From the NCBI RefSeq assembly GCF_001424645.1, contig NZ_LMQR01000001.1:799301-863300 (forward strand): a stretch of DNA of 64,000 nucleotides, in the 5' to 3' direction. Below the pieces are notes generated by a model. That model made no database searches. It was not told where the DNA came from and worked only from the letters and a program-made list of their open reading frames with translations. This DNA is from Frigoribacterium sp. Leaf415 (GTDB lineage: Bacteria > Actinomycetota > Actinomycetes > Actinomycetales > Microbacteriaceae). Position 1 is the first letter of the stretch. Every line of letters starts with the position of its first letter. A program made the translations under genes and the position numbers. Shown here in pieces: positions 22,353-31,568 of the stretch.

Positions 22353-23146
22353 CCGAGCTCGGCCGCCCCACGACCGCCCACGCCCTCGGCCTCGACGGCC
22401 CGGGGCTCACCTTCGACTGGGCAGGGGTGACCGACGTCGGTCGGCGCCGCGCCCACAACGAGGACAGCTACCTCGCCGAGGCCCCGCTCTTCGTGGTGGC
22501 GGACGGCATGGGCGGGCACAGCGCCGGCGATGTCGCCAGCGACGCGGTCGTGCGCCGCATGAGCGAGATCGCGTCCCGGCCGTTCGCCACGACGGACGAC
22601 GTCGAGACGGCCCTGCGCGTCGCCACCGAGGACATCGCCGTCGCGGCGGCCGACACCGAGCTCGGGGTCGGCACGACGGCCACCGGGGCGTTCCTCTCCC
22701 GCGAAGCAGACGGTGCCGAGGTCGACTTCACGGTCTTCAACGTGGGTGACTCGCGCGTGTACATGTTCGAGGACGGTCGTCTGCGCCAGGTCACCGTCGA
22801 CCACTCCGTCGTCCAGGAGATGGTCGACGCCGGGCTCCTGCACGCGGACGACGCCGAGAAGCACCCCGACAGCAACGTCATCACCCGGGCGGTCGGCTTC
22901 GACGTCGACCCGCGACCGGACTACTGGCGGGTCCCCGCCCGACCCGGCCTGCGCCTCCTCGTCTGCTCGGACGGCCTCACCAAAGAGCTGTCGGCGGACC
23001 GGATCGCCGAGGTGCTGGGAGGTGTCGAGGGTGCCGAGCCGGCGGCGACGGCCCTCGTCGAGGCCGCCGTCGAGGCGGGCGGGCGCGACAACGTGACGGC
23101 CCTCGTCGTGGACGTCCGGGGCGTCGAGACACCGGACGCCGACTAG
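22349..23146 (+). CDS. PP2C-type Ser/Thr protein phosphatase
   Basis: 265 residues from GTG 22349 (GTGA overlap). The metal-binding motifs of PPM phosphatases are all present: RRAHNEDSYL, FVVADGMGGHSAG, NVGDSRVYMF, LLVCSDGLTKEL and the C-terminal GGRDNVTALVV. It is cytoplasmic, with no membrane segment. It is the likely antagonist of the downstream kinase, as with PrpC and PstP partners of bacterial Hanks-type kinases. Confidence 0.94.
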   Translation: MTELGRPTTAHALGLDGPGLTFDWAGVTDVGRRRAHNEDSYLAEAPLFVVADGMGGHSAGDVASDAVVRRMSEIASRPFATTDDVETALRVATEDIAVAAADTELGVGTTATGAFLSREADGAEVDFTVFNVGDSRVYMFEDGRLRQVTVDHSVVQEMVDAGLLHADDAEKHPDSNVITRAVGFDVDPRPDYWRVPARPGLRLLVCSDGLTKELSADRIAEVLGGVEGAEPAATALVEAAVEAGGRDNVTALVVDVRGVETPDAD

Positions 23147-23205
23147 GCGCGACACGCACCGGCGGACGGCCCGGCCCCCGAAGTGGGGGGACGCGGCCTG
23201 TCCAC

Positions 23206-23242
23206 AGGGGGGCCCGCGGGCCTCTCGGGCGTCAGGGGCCCC
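23206..23242 (+). terminator. GC-rich inverted repeat upstream of the kinase gene
   Basis: In the 176-base gap after the PP2C gene, GGGGGCCC and GGGCCCCC can pair as an eight-base stem around about 20 bases. It sits just before the kinase -10 element and could end PP2C transcription. No T tract follows, so the call is weak. Confidence 0.3.
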
Positions 23243-23246
23243 CGCG

Positions 23247-23252
23247 TAGAAT
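23247..23252 (+). promoter_or_regulatory. Predicted -10 (TAGAAT) of the kinase to zinc-ribbon FHA operon
   Basis: TAGAAT is a near-consensus -10. It overlaps the in-frame ATG at 23251, which therefore cannot be the kinase start; translation should begin at GTG 23323. Confidence 0.55.
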
Positions 23253-23322
23253 GGCTGCGGTCGGACCGACGCCGACCGGCTCCACCCAGCCGACCCGGCA
23301 TCGATCCCCCAGAGGAGGCGAC

Positions 23323-24744
23323 GTGGCTCGACGACTGCCTTCGGCGCCCCCCGTGCTGCCGGGCTTCTCGCACGTGCGCGTGCTGGGGTCGGGCGGCTTC
23401 GCCGACGTGTTCCTCTACGAACAGAACATGCCACGCCGGCAGGTCGCGGTGAAGGTCATGCTCAGCGAGGTCGTGAACGACCAGGTCCGGCAGATGTTCC
23501 AGGCCGAGGCCAACCTCATGGCCCAGCTCAGCGCCCACCCGTCGATCCTCACGGTGTTCCAGGCCAGCGTCTCGGCCGACGGTCGTCCCTACCTGGTGAT
23601 GGAACTCTGCTCGTCGTCGCTGAGCGAGCGGTACCGGCGCGACCGGATCCCGGTCGCGGACGTCCTGCGCATCGGCGTCAAGATCGGCAGCGCGGTCGAG
23701 ACGGCCCACCGGCAGGGCGTCCTCCACCGCGACCTCAAACCGTCGAACATCCTCATGACGGCTTACGGCCATCCCGTGCTGTCCGACTTCGGCATCGCCG
23801 CGTCACTCAGCGAGAGCGAGCCGCAAGAGGTCGTCGGCATGTCGATCCCGTGGTCGGCGCCCGAGGTGTTGCTCGACGAGACGAACGGCACGATCGAGTC
23901 CGAGGTGTGGTCGCTCGGCGCGACGGTGTACTCGTTGCTCGCGGGTCGCAGCCCGTTCGAGGTCCTCGGCGGGGACAAGAACGGCGCCTCCGACCTGATC
24001 GGCCGCATCGACAAGGCCAAGCTCGTGCCCACCGGTCGGACGGACGTCCCGCCCACGCTCGAGCGGCTGCTCGCGAGGTCCATGTCGCGTCGTCCCGAGA
24101 ACCGCCAGGCCAGCGTCCTCGAGTTCGTGCGCGAGCTGCAGCAGGTCGAGAGCGAGATCGGCGTCGTGCAGACGCCCATCGAGGTGGCCGTCGACGACTG
24201 GGCCCTCGCGACCGTGGCAGACCTCGAGGACAAGACGCGCCTCCGAGGAGTGACCCCCGTGCAGGCCTCCCGGCGTCGTCGCCGACGTCTGGCGACCGAG
24301 GCCCAGGTCCAGGCGCAGCACGGCGGTTCGCTGCAACAGAGCCGCGCGGTTCCCCGCAGCACGGGAACGCGCCCGGCGCGACGTCGATCCGTGCTCGTCA
24401 TGACCTGGGCCCTCGTGGCGGTGTCCGTCGTGGGCATCGGCCTGGCGGCCGCGGCGACGCTCGTGCTGGTCCGCTCGACGTCGACCGACATCCCCCGGGT
24501 GGCCGACGTCGCGTCGTCGAGCGACGGGTCCTCGGTGGTCTTCACCTGGAGCGACCCGGGACTCCGGGCAGGTGACACCTACGTCATCTCGACCGGCGAG
24601 CAGACGAGCCAGCAGTCCGCCGACCGGTTCGTCGCCACCCCCGCCGACCCGGGTGACGAGGTCTGCATCACCGTCACCGTGAGCCGCGGTGGGGCGACCG
24701 GCCCGGCGAGCAACGAGAACTGCGCGACGGCGGGTCAGGGCTGA
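23323..24744 (+). CDS. Membrane Ser/Thr protein kinase with extracytoplasmic FN3-like domain
   Basis: 473 residues from GTG 23323, six bases after AGAGGAGG. The kinase domain (about 12-280) has the glycine loop LGSGGFADV, the ATP lysine in VAVKVML (Lys44), HRDLKPSN with catalytic Asp137, and DFG with Asp155. A basic linker leads to one membrane segment (about 358-382), then about 90 residues outside with an FN3-like pattern (VVFTWSDPGLRAGDTY) and two cysteines. There are no PASTA repeats. The order and the FN3 partner downstream resemble Pkb2 of the bifidobacterial PFNA cluster. Its stop overlaps the next start (TGATG). Confidence 0.92.
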   Translation: MARRLPSAPPVLPGFSHVRVLGSGGFADVFLYEQNMPRRQVAVKVMLSEVVNDQVRQMFQAEANLMAQLSAHPSILTVFQASVSADGRPYLVMELCSSSLSERYRRDRIPVADVLRIGVKIGSAVETAHRQGVLHRDLKPSNILMTAYGHPVLSDFGIAASLSESEPQEVVGMSIPWSAPEVLLDETNGTIESEVWSLGATVYSLLAGRSPFEVLGGDKNGASDLIGRIDKAKLVPTGRTDVPPTLERLLARSMSRRPENRQASVLEFVRELQQVESEIGVVQTPIEVAVDDWALATVADLEDKTRLRGVTPVQASRRRRRRLATEAQVQAQHGGSLQQSRAVPRSTGTRPARRRSVLVMTWALVAVSVVGIGLAAAATLVLVRSTSTDIPRVADVASSSDGSSVVFTWSDPGLRAGDTYVISTGEQTSQQSADRFVATPADPGDEVCITVTVSRGGATGPASNENCATAGQG

Positions 24745-27700
24745 TGGGGCGGCTGCTCGACTGGGCTGCCCGTCGCCGATCCGCCGTGGTCACCGGCGTC
24801 GGAGTGGTCGTGGTGGCCACGCTCGTGACGACGATCGCCGTGGCCAGCGACGGCTACGAGGCCCAGCGCGTGGACCTGTCCGACGGCACGGTCTGGGTGG
24901 CCAACGGTGAACGGTCCGCGATCGGCCGGGCCAACACCGACGTCCTGCAGCTGAACTCCGCCGTGCGCAGCACCGGTGCCGACGTGTCGGTCGTGCAGCG
25001 CGGGCAGGACGTCCTCCTCGTCGACCGCAGCAACGCCACCGTCGGCCTCGTCGACACCGCGACGGCCGAGGTCGCCGAGAGCGTCCCGCTGCCCCCGGAG
25101 TCACCCGACGTGTCGATCGCGGGCGACCGGGCGCTCGTCGTCTCGCAGGGCACGGGCGAGGTGTGGAGCCAACCGCTCTCCGACCTGTCGTCCTTCAGCA
25201 ACGAGGTCGACCCCGACCTCAGCCTCGGCAAGGGACTCGTCACCAGCGTCACGGCCGACGGCACCGTGGCCGCCTACTCGACCGACACCGGCCAGGTGTC
25301 GCTCTTCGACGGCACGGTGTCACCCGACGTCACCGAGACGCACGACGTGCCGGCCTCGTCGTCCGCCGGGTACCAGGTGGCCTCCGTGGGCAGCCACTGG
25401 GCCGTGCTCGACACCGTCACGGGAGCCCTGGTCGTCGACGGACGGCAGGTCGACCTGTCCGACCGGGCCTCCGGTGGACTCGCCCTGCAGGCCGGGTCCG
25501 ACACGGGCGACGAGGTCCTGGTCGCCACGTCCACCGGCCTCCTGTCCGTGTCGATCGACTCGTCGCGGGTCACCGAGGTCGTCGGCGGACGCGAGGGCAA
25601 GCCCGCACGACCCGTGGTCGTCGGCGACTGCCGTCTCGCCGCCTGGGCGGGCGGCTCGGCGTGGAGCGACTGCGCATCGGCCCGCGGGGGAGTCCTCGAC
25701 CTCGACCAGGTCGCCGGAGGCGCGGACCTCGTCTTCGACGTCAACGCACGTCGGGTCGTGCTGAACGACCCGGCGACGGGGCGGTCGTGGGCCGTCCAGC
25801 GTTCCGGCCAGCTGATCGACAACTGGTCCGACCTCTTCCAAGAGGACCGCGACCAGGAGGAGCAGCAGGAGAACGACGACGAGCAACCGCCCGAGCTCGA
25901 TCTCGACCAGAAACCACCGGTCGCCGTGGACGACGCGTTCGGTGCACGACCGGGTCGGGCGAGCACCGTGCCCGTCCTGCTCAACGACTACGACCCGAAC
26001 GGCGACCCGCTCGTCATCGACGACGTGTCGGCTCTCGACGACTCCGTCGGCCGGCTCGACCTCGTCAACGATCGGCAGCAGGTGCTGCTCACCCTGGCCG
26101 ACTCGACTTCGGGCACCTTCACGTTCGACTACACGATCTCCGACGGGCGGGGCGGCCAGGCGAGTGCGACGGTCGCCGTCACCGTGCGACAACCCTCCGA
26201 GAACTCGCCGCCGCAGCAGGCGCGCAGGACGACCGCCTCGGTGTCGTCGTCGGGGCGCGTCACCACCTCGGTGCTGGGCGACTGGATCGACCCCGACGGC
26301 GACGCCTTCTACCTGACCTCGGCGGGTGGGGTGGCCGGGGTGTCGTACAAGCCGTCCGGGGACGTCGTCTACCAGGACGCCGGTGCGGGCGAGACGACCG
26401 TGGACGTCCCGTTGACGGTCTCGGACGGCCGCGACGAGGGGCGGGGGGCGCTCTCGATCGGTGTGATGGGGGCGGGCCAGGTGCCGCTCGAGGCCCTGCC
26501 GTTCTCACAACAGGCCTACGCGGGCCAGCAGCTGACCGTGCGACCGCTGACCTACGCACGGGGCGGTACGGGCACGATCAAGCTGAACAGCGTCCCGACG
26601 AAGGACGGCGTCACCGTCACGCCGAACTACGAACAGGGCACGTTCCGGTTCCTCAGCGACGCGCCGGGGACCCACCTCCTCGAGTACACCGTGACGGACG
26701 GCGACCAGACGGCGACCGGCATGGTCCGGGTGGACGTCCAGTCGCCTCCGGACGCGGGCACACCCCCGATCACGACACCCAAGACGATCTTCGTCGAGAC
26801 GCTGGGCACGCAGACGCTCGACGTCGTGGCGACCGATCGCGACCCGGCCAACAACGTCCTCATGCTCACGGCGACCGACGTCGTACCCGCGTCGTCGGGC
26901 ATCAGGGTCGAGACAATCGACCAGCGCTACGCCCGCATCACGCTCGCGGCTCCGCTCGACGACGGGCCGGTCACCTTCGGCTACACCGTCAGCAACGGCC
27001 TCGCCTCGGCCACCGGCACGGTGACGGTGGTCGAGATCCCGCGCCGGGCGATCACCCAGCCCCCGATCGCGACCGACGACCAGGTGACCGTCCGGGTGGG
27101 GGACTCGATCGACATCGACGTCCTCGCGAACGACGAACAGCCCGACGGCGACGAGCTGACGCTGGTGCCACGACTCGAGAGCGACGTCCCGGCAGGCAGC
27201 GGGTTGCTGTTCGCGTCGGGCAACCGTCTGCGGTACCTGGCCCCGTCCACCCCGGGCAACGTCACGGCGACCTACACCGTCGAGGGCCCGGACGGGCAGC
27301 GAGCGTCCGCCCAGGTCGCCATCGCGGTCCGCGAGGTCGACGCCGGCAGCAACGCGGCCCCCGCGCCCCAGTCGGTGACGGCGCGCGTCGTCGCCGGCGA
27401 GACGGTCCGCGTCGGCGTCCCCCTCGACGGGATCGATCCCGACGGCGACTCGGTCCAGCTGCTCGGAGTGGGCACGAACCCCGAGAAGGGCAGCGTGTCG
27501 ACCGTCGGCACCGACTACGTCGAGTACCAGGCCAACGCCAGTTCGGCGGGCACCGACAGCTTCACGTACACGGTCGTCGACGGGTTGGGTGCCCGGGCCA
27601 CCGGCACGGTCCGCGTGGGCATCTCGACCCGCGCCGACGGGTCGCGCAACCCGATCGCCGTCGCGGACGCGGTGACGATGCGACCAGGGGGCTCCATCAC

Positions 27701-30560
27701 GGTCCGGGTGCTCGACAACGACTCCGACCCCGACGGGGGCGCGTTGTCGGTCGACGCGGTCGAGCCGAACGGCGAGGGCATCGTCGCCGAGGTCGTCTCG
27801 GGGACGATGGTGTCGGTGACGCCCCCCGAGACACCGGGCACGTACGGCCTCGTCTACACCGTGTCCAACGAGCGCGGCGGCCAGAGCTCGACCTTCGTCA
27901 CCGTGACGGTCGATCCGGACGCGCCGCTGAACTACCCCCTCGCCGACGACACGGTGCTCGGTCTCAGCGACATCGCCGGTCGGCAGACCGTGACGGTCAA
28001 CCCGCTCACGAACGTGTTCTTCTCGGACGGCAGCACGTCCCGACTCGACCTCGGACTGGCGCCGGGCTTCGGCTCGACCGCCGAGGTGACACCGAACTCG
28101 CGCGTGACCGTCCGCATCACCGACTCGAGCCAGATCATCCCGTTCTCCGTCTCGAGGAAGGACGACCCGGGCATCCGCGCCTACGCGTTCATCGTCGTGC
28201 CCGGTTTCGACGACGCCCTCCCACAGATCGACCGGACCGTCCGTCCGATCACGGTCGAGAGCGAGAAGGCCGTCACGATCGACCTCGACCGCTACGTCAT
28301 CTCCGCCGGTACCAACGGTGTCCGACTGACCGACCCCGGAACCGTCCGGGCGACGAACTCGAACGGTGACGATCTCGTCGTCGACGACACGACCCTCCGC
28401 TTCACGTCGGCCGACCTGTTCTCGGGCACAGCCTCGATCTCGTTCCAGGTGACCGACGGCCGCTCGGCCGACGACCCGGACGGACGGACGGCGTCGCTCG
28501 TGCTGCCCATCACGGTGACGTCGCGAGAGAACCAACCGCCCGTCTTCAACGGAACGTCGATCGACCTCGAACCGGGCCAGTCCCGCACGCTCGACCTCGC
28601 CAGGCTCACCACGTATCCCTATCCGGACGACGTCGACGAGCTCAGCTACTCGGTCGAGCAGAGCGGTGCGGCGGGCTTCGGCTTCGACCTGTCGGGGTCG
28701 AAACTCACGGTGTCGGCAGACGCGGGCACCGCCAAGGGGACGAGCAGGTCCCTGCCCGTCGCCGTCAGCGACGCACTCAATCCGGGCCGGAGCGGTGCCG
28801 TCACCCTGTCGGTGGTGGGATCGACCCGACCGCTCGCCCAGCCGGCGGCCGACCGTGCCGTCGTCAAGCGCGGAGCATCGACCACGGTCGACGTGCTGCA
28901 GAACGACCAGGCGACGAACCCCTTCCCCGGCCAGGCCCTCCGGGTGGTGGCGATCCGGGGACTGAACGGGTCGTCCGTCCCGGCGGGTGTCTCCATCACG
29001 CCGAGCGGTGACAACCGCAGTCTCGCCGTCTCGGTCGCGGCCTCCGCCGCCCCGGGCGACACCAACCTCCAGTACCAGGTGGCCGACGTCACGAACGACC
29101 CCGACCGCTCCGTGTGGGGCACCGTCACGATCAGCGTGCAGGACGTTCCGAACGCCCCCAACGCACCGGTCCGATCGGGCACCTTCAAGGGGGGACAGCT
29201 CACCCTCAGCTACACGGCGCCCGCGGCCAACAACTCGCCGCTGACCGGCTACCGTCTGGCCGGCACCGGCTCGTCCGGTGGTTCGTACGCCAAGGACTGC
29301 GGGCTGGCCACCGTGTGCACCCTGACCGACCTCGACCCCGAGCAGACCTTCCGGTTCTCCGTGACCGCGGTCAACGGCATCGGAGAGTCGGCGGCCAGCG
29401 CCTCGAGCGACCCGTACAGCGCCGACTACGTGCCCGCGGCGCCGACCGGGGTGAGGGTCGTGCCGACCAGTACCGCCGGTGAACTCCAGATCTCCTGGAA
29501 CGCCGTCCCCAAGCCGAGCCCCGGCACCGCCGTCGCGGGCTACACGGTGGAGGCCACCGGCCAGAACGCACCTGCACGACGTGACACGACCTCGACGGCG
29601 ATGGTCATCGGCGGGCTCGTCCCGGGGCAGCCTTACACGTTCCGGGTCTTCGCCCGGAACGCCGCCCAGGTCAGCAGCGACACCGACTGGGCGCGGAGCG
29701 ACGTCGCGCAGGCCTCCGCTTTCGGTCCTCCCGGTCAGACGGCCCCGAACGCGGTGGTCCAGGCCGACGGTTCGATCAGGGTCTCGTGGTCGGACGCGTC
29801 GCCGGCCGGGTCCGCACCGGTCACCTATTCCCTCTGGCGAAGCGAAGGCAACGTCGCGGGTACGGACTGTTCCCCGTCGCGGACGAGACTGTCCTCGAAC
29901 GCGTCCAGCCCCACGGACGACAAGACGGCCGAGAACGGCAAGCGGTACACGTACTTCGTCCATGCCGACAACACCGTCTTCTGCTCCGCCTCGGCGACGT
30001 CCGTCTCCAGCCTGCCGGGGAAGGCACGAGGAACGGTCACCGTCGCGAACAGCGGACAGGACCGGTTCGACGTGCGGGTGACGGATCTCTCCGTCGAGGG
30101 TGACGCCGACGGTGTCTTCTTCCAGGCGAAGTTCGGTGACAAGGACTGGGTGACTCCCTCGGCGGACGGTTACGTGACGTCACTCGCCGACTCGTCCGTC
30201 TACGGGCGCAACGCGTCGGTCGTCATCCGAGCCTGCCGGGCGACGAGCTGTTCCAACCAGAACTCGGATGCGAGTGCCGGCGTCACCCCGCTCCAGACCG
30301 TCGGGGAGATCACCTCGTGCCAGCCGGCAGGAAGGCTGAACACCAACGATCCTCGGAACACCGGCGGCAGCACCTCCACCACGTTCGAGATCCAGTACAA
30401 CGTGCCGATCCTCGGCATCACCAGCTGGCGGAACGCTTCGTCCGACGACCCGACGGCCGTTCCTGAAGGCGCTCAGCAGGCCCGGATCAAGGCGACGGTC
30501 GTCCCGGCGAGCGGCGATCCGCAGACTGCCGCGGGCTGGGTCACGGCAAACTGTGGCTGA
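24744..30560 (+). CDS. Giant membrane-anchored propeller/Ig-like/FN3 surface protein
   Basis: 1938 residues. A basic N-terminus and membrane helix (13-34) without a cleavable-looking site suggest a signal anchor. Residues about 40-360 form repeating short beta segments (GTVWVANGE, DVLLVDRSNATVGLVD, GTVAAYSTDTGQVSLFDG) like a beta-propeller. An acidic linker (about 364-390) follows. About 390-1465 is a string of Ig/cadherin-like domains, several with calcium-type motifs (DYDPNGDP, DPDGDAF, DPDGDSV, DSDPDGG). Three FN3 domains (about 1468-1755) precede a cysteine-containing C-terminal region. There is no LPXTG and no C-terminal helix. Position matches FN3 of the bifidobacterial PFNA cluster. 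It may bind host or wall polymers; ligand unknown. Confidence 0.82.
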   Translation: MGRLLDWAARRRSAVVTGVGVVVVATLVTTIAVASDGYEAQRVDLSDGTVWVANGERSAIGRANTDVLQLNSAVRSTGADVSVVQRGQDVLLVDRSNATVGLVDTATAEVAESVPLPPESPDVSIAGDRALVVSQGTGEVWSQPLSDLSSFSNEVDPDLSLGKGLVTSVTADGTVAAYSTDTGQVSLFDGTVSPDVTETHDVPASSSAGYQVASVGSHWAVLDTVTGALVVDGRQVDLSDRASGGLALQAGSDTGDEVLVATSTGLLSVSIDSSRVTEVVGGREGKPARPVVVGDCRLAAWAGGSAWSDCASARGGVLDLDQVAGGADLVFDVNARRVVLNDPATGRSWAVQRSGQLIDNWSDLFQEDRDQEEQQENDDEQPPELDLDQKPPVAVDDAFGARPGRASTVPVLLNDYDPNGDPLVIDDVSALDDSVGRLDLVNDRQQVLLTLADSTSGTFTFDYTISDGRGGQASATVAVTVRQPSENSPPQQARRTTASVSSSGRVTTSVLGDWIDPDGDAFYLTSAGGVAGVSYKPSGDVVYQDAGAGETTVDVPLTVSDGRDEGRGALSIGVMGAGQVPLEALPFSQQAYAGQQLTVRPLTYARGGTGTIKLNSVPTKDGVTVTPNYEQGTFRFLSDAPGTHLLEYTVTDGDQTATGMVRVDVQSPPDAGTPPITTPKTIFVETLGTQTLDVVATDRDPANNVLMLTATDVVPASSGIRVETIDQRYARITLAAPLDDGPVTFGYTVSNGLASATGTVTVVEIPRRAITQPPIATDDQVTVRVGDSIDIDVLANDEQPDGDELTLVPRLESDVPAGSGLLFASGNRLRYLAPSTPGNVTATYTVEGPDGQRASAQVAIAVREVDAGSNAAPAPQSVTARVVAGETVRVGVPLDGIDPDGDSVQLLGVGTNPEKGSVSTVGTDYVEYQANASSAGTDSFTYTVVDGLGARATGTVRVGISTRADGSRNPIAVADAVTMRPGGSITVRVLDNDSDPDGGALSVDAVEPNGEGIVAEVVSGTMVSVTPPETPGTYGLVYTVSNERGGQSSTFVTVTVDPDAPLNYPLADDTVLGLSDIAGRQTVTVNPLTNVFFSDGSTSRLDLGLAPGFGSTAEVTPNSRVTVRITDSSQIIPFSVSRKDDPGIRAYAFIVVPGFDDALPQIDRTVRPITVESEKAVTIDLDRYVISAGTNGVRLTDPGTVRATNSNGDDLVVDDTTLRFTSADLFSGTASISFQVTDGRSADDPDGRTASLVLPITVTSRENQPPVFNGTSIDLEPGQSRTLDLARLTTYPYPDDVDELSYSVEQSGAAGFGFDLSGSKLTVSADAGTAKGTSRSLPVAVSDALNPGRSGAVTLSVVGSTRPLAQPAADRAVVKRGASTTVDVLQNDQATNPFPGQALRVVAIRGLNGSSVPAGVSITPSGDNRSLAVSVAASAAPGDTNLQYQVADVTNDPDRSVWGTVTISVQDVPNAPNAPVRSGTFKGGQLTLSYTAPAANNSPLTGYRLAGTGSSGGSYAKDCGLATVCTLTDLDPEQTFRFSVTAVNGIGESAASASSDPYSADYVPAAPTGVRVVPTSTAGELQISWNAVPKPSPGTAVAGYTVEATGQNAPARRDTTSTAMVIGGLVPGQPYTFRVFARNAAQVSSDTDWARSDVAQASAFGPPGQTAPNAVVQADGSIRVSWSDASPAGSAPVTYSLWRSEGNVAGTDCSPSRTRLSSNASSPTDDKTAENGKRYTYFVHADNTVFCSASATSVSSLPGKARGTVTVANSGQDRFDVRVTDLSVEGDADGVFFQAKFGDKDWVTPSADGYVTSLADSSVYGRNASVVIRACRATSCSNQNSDASAGVTPLQTVGEITSCQPAGRLNTNDPRNTGGSTSTTFEIQYNVPILGITSWRNASSDDPTAVPEGAQQARIKATVVPASGDPQTAAGWVTANCG

Positions 30561-30596
30561 CGCCGCGACTCCCTCCCTCGAGAAAGACACGACACG

Positions 30597-31568
30597 ATGA
30601 GCATGACCCCCGAGCAGGCGACCTGGTTCTCCGACATCTTCGGGCGCCTGGTGGCCAACGTCGACCAGGTGCTCCTGGGCAAGACCTTCGTCGTGCGGCT
30701 GTCGTTCACGGCTCTGCTGAGCGAGGGGCACCTGCTGCTCGAGGACTTCCCGGGCACCGGCAAGACCTCGCTCGCCCGGGCGATCGCGCAGAGCGTCCAG
30801 GGCACGAGCAACCGCGTCCAGTTCACGCCCGACCTCCTGCCCGGCGACATCACCGGCGTCAGCATCTACGACCAGAAGGCCGGCGAGTTCGAGTTCCACC
30901 GCGGGCCGATCTTCTCCAACATCGTGCTCGCCGACGAGATCAACCGGGCCAGCCCCAAGACGCAGTCCGCCCTGCTCGAGGTCATGGAAGAGAGCCGCGT
31001 GACGGTGGACGGCATCAGCCATCCCGTGGGTTCGCCGTTCATGGTGATCGCCACGCAGAACCCGGTCGAACAGGCCGGCACCTACCGTCTCCCCGAGGCC
31101 CAGCTCGACCGGTTCATCATGAAGACCTCGATCGGCTACCCCGACCACGCGGCGACCGTGCGCATCCTCGAGGGCTCGGCCACACGCGTCCACGAGGGCA
31201 GCCTCAACCCGATCGTCCAGGCGGGGGTCATCACCGAGATGGCCCAGCTCGCCCGCACGGTGCACGTCGAGCCCACCATCAGCGACTACGTCGCCCGACT
31301 CGTCGACGGCACGCGCACCGCCCAAGAGGTCCGTCTCGGCGTGAGCGTGCGCGGCGCGCTGGCCCTCGTCCGCTCGGCCAAGACCTACGCGGCGTCCCTC
31401 GGCCGCCACTACGTGATCCCGGACGACGTCAAGTCGCTCGCCGAGCCCGTGCTCGCGCACCGTCTCGTGCTCGACCCCGAAGCGGAGTTCGACGGCGTCA
31501 CGCCGTCCAGCGTCGTCAGCCAGCTGCTCATCGAGACGGCGCCACCCGCCGAACGGGTAGCCGTGTGA
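30597..31568 (+). CDS. MoxR-family AAA+ ATPase (cluster with TgpA-like protein)
   Basis: 323 residues. MoxR proteins are AAA+ chaperones that mature or assemble envelope complexes, usually with DUF58 or VWA partners. Walker A is FPGTGKTS (Lys56), Walker B IVLADEINRASPKTQ, sensor 1 VIATQNPVEQAGTYRLPEAQ. A C-terminal lid domain follows. It lies 36 bases after the giant surface protein and overlaps the DUF58 gene by four bases, so its client is probably the surface protein or the DUF58/transglutaminase-fold pair. Confidence 0.93.
   Translation: MSMTPEQATWFSDIFGRLVANVDQVLLGKTFVVRLSFTALLSEGHLLLEDFPGTGKTSLARAIAQSVQGTSNRVQFTPDLLPGDITGVSIYDQKAGEFEFHRGPIFSNIVLADEINRASPKTQSALLEVMEESRVTVDGISHPVGSPFMVIATQNPVEQAGTYRLPEAQLDRFIMKTSIGYPDHAATVRILEGSATRVHEGSLNPIVQAGVITEMAQLARTVHVEPTISDYVARLVDGTRTAQEVRLGVSVRGALALVRSAKTYAASLGRHYVIPDDVKSLAEPVLAHRLVLDPEAEFDGVTPSSVVSQLLIETAPPAERVAV

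Noticed and set aside
23198..23206. DnaA-box-like CTGTCCACA
   Set aside because: Eight of nine match to TTGTCCACA but isolated; no cluster of boxes or origin genes nearby.
23251..23322. Upstream ATG as the kinase start
   Set aside because: The ATG overlaps the -10 TAGAAT, and the strong AGAGGAGG site points to GTG 23323.
26505..29963. Minus-strand open frame of 1152 codons opposite the giant surface protein gene
   Set aside because: The protein is rich in Arg, Gly, His and Asp with no domain, no ribosome-binding site and no neighbours; it is the mirror of a GC-rich gene on the + strand.
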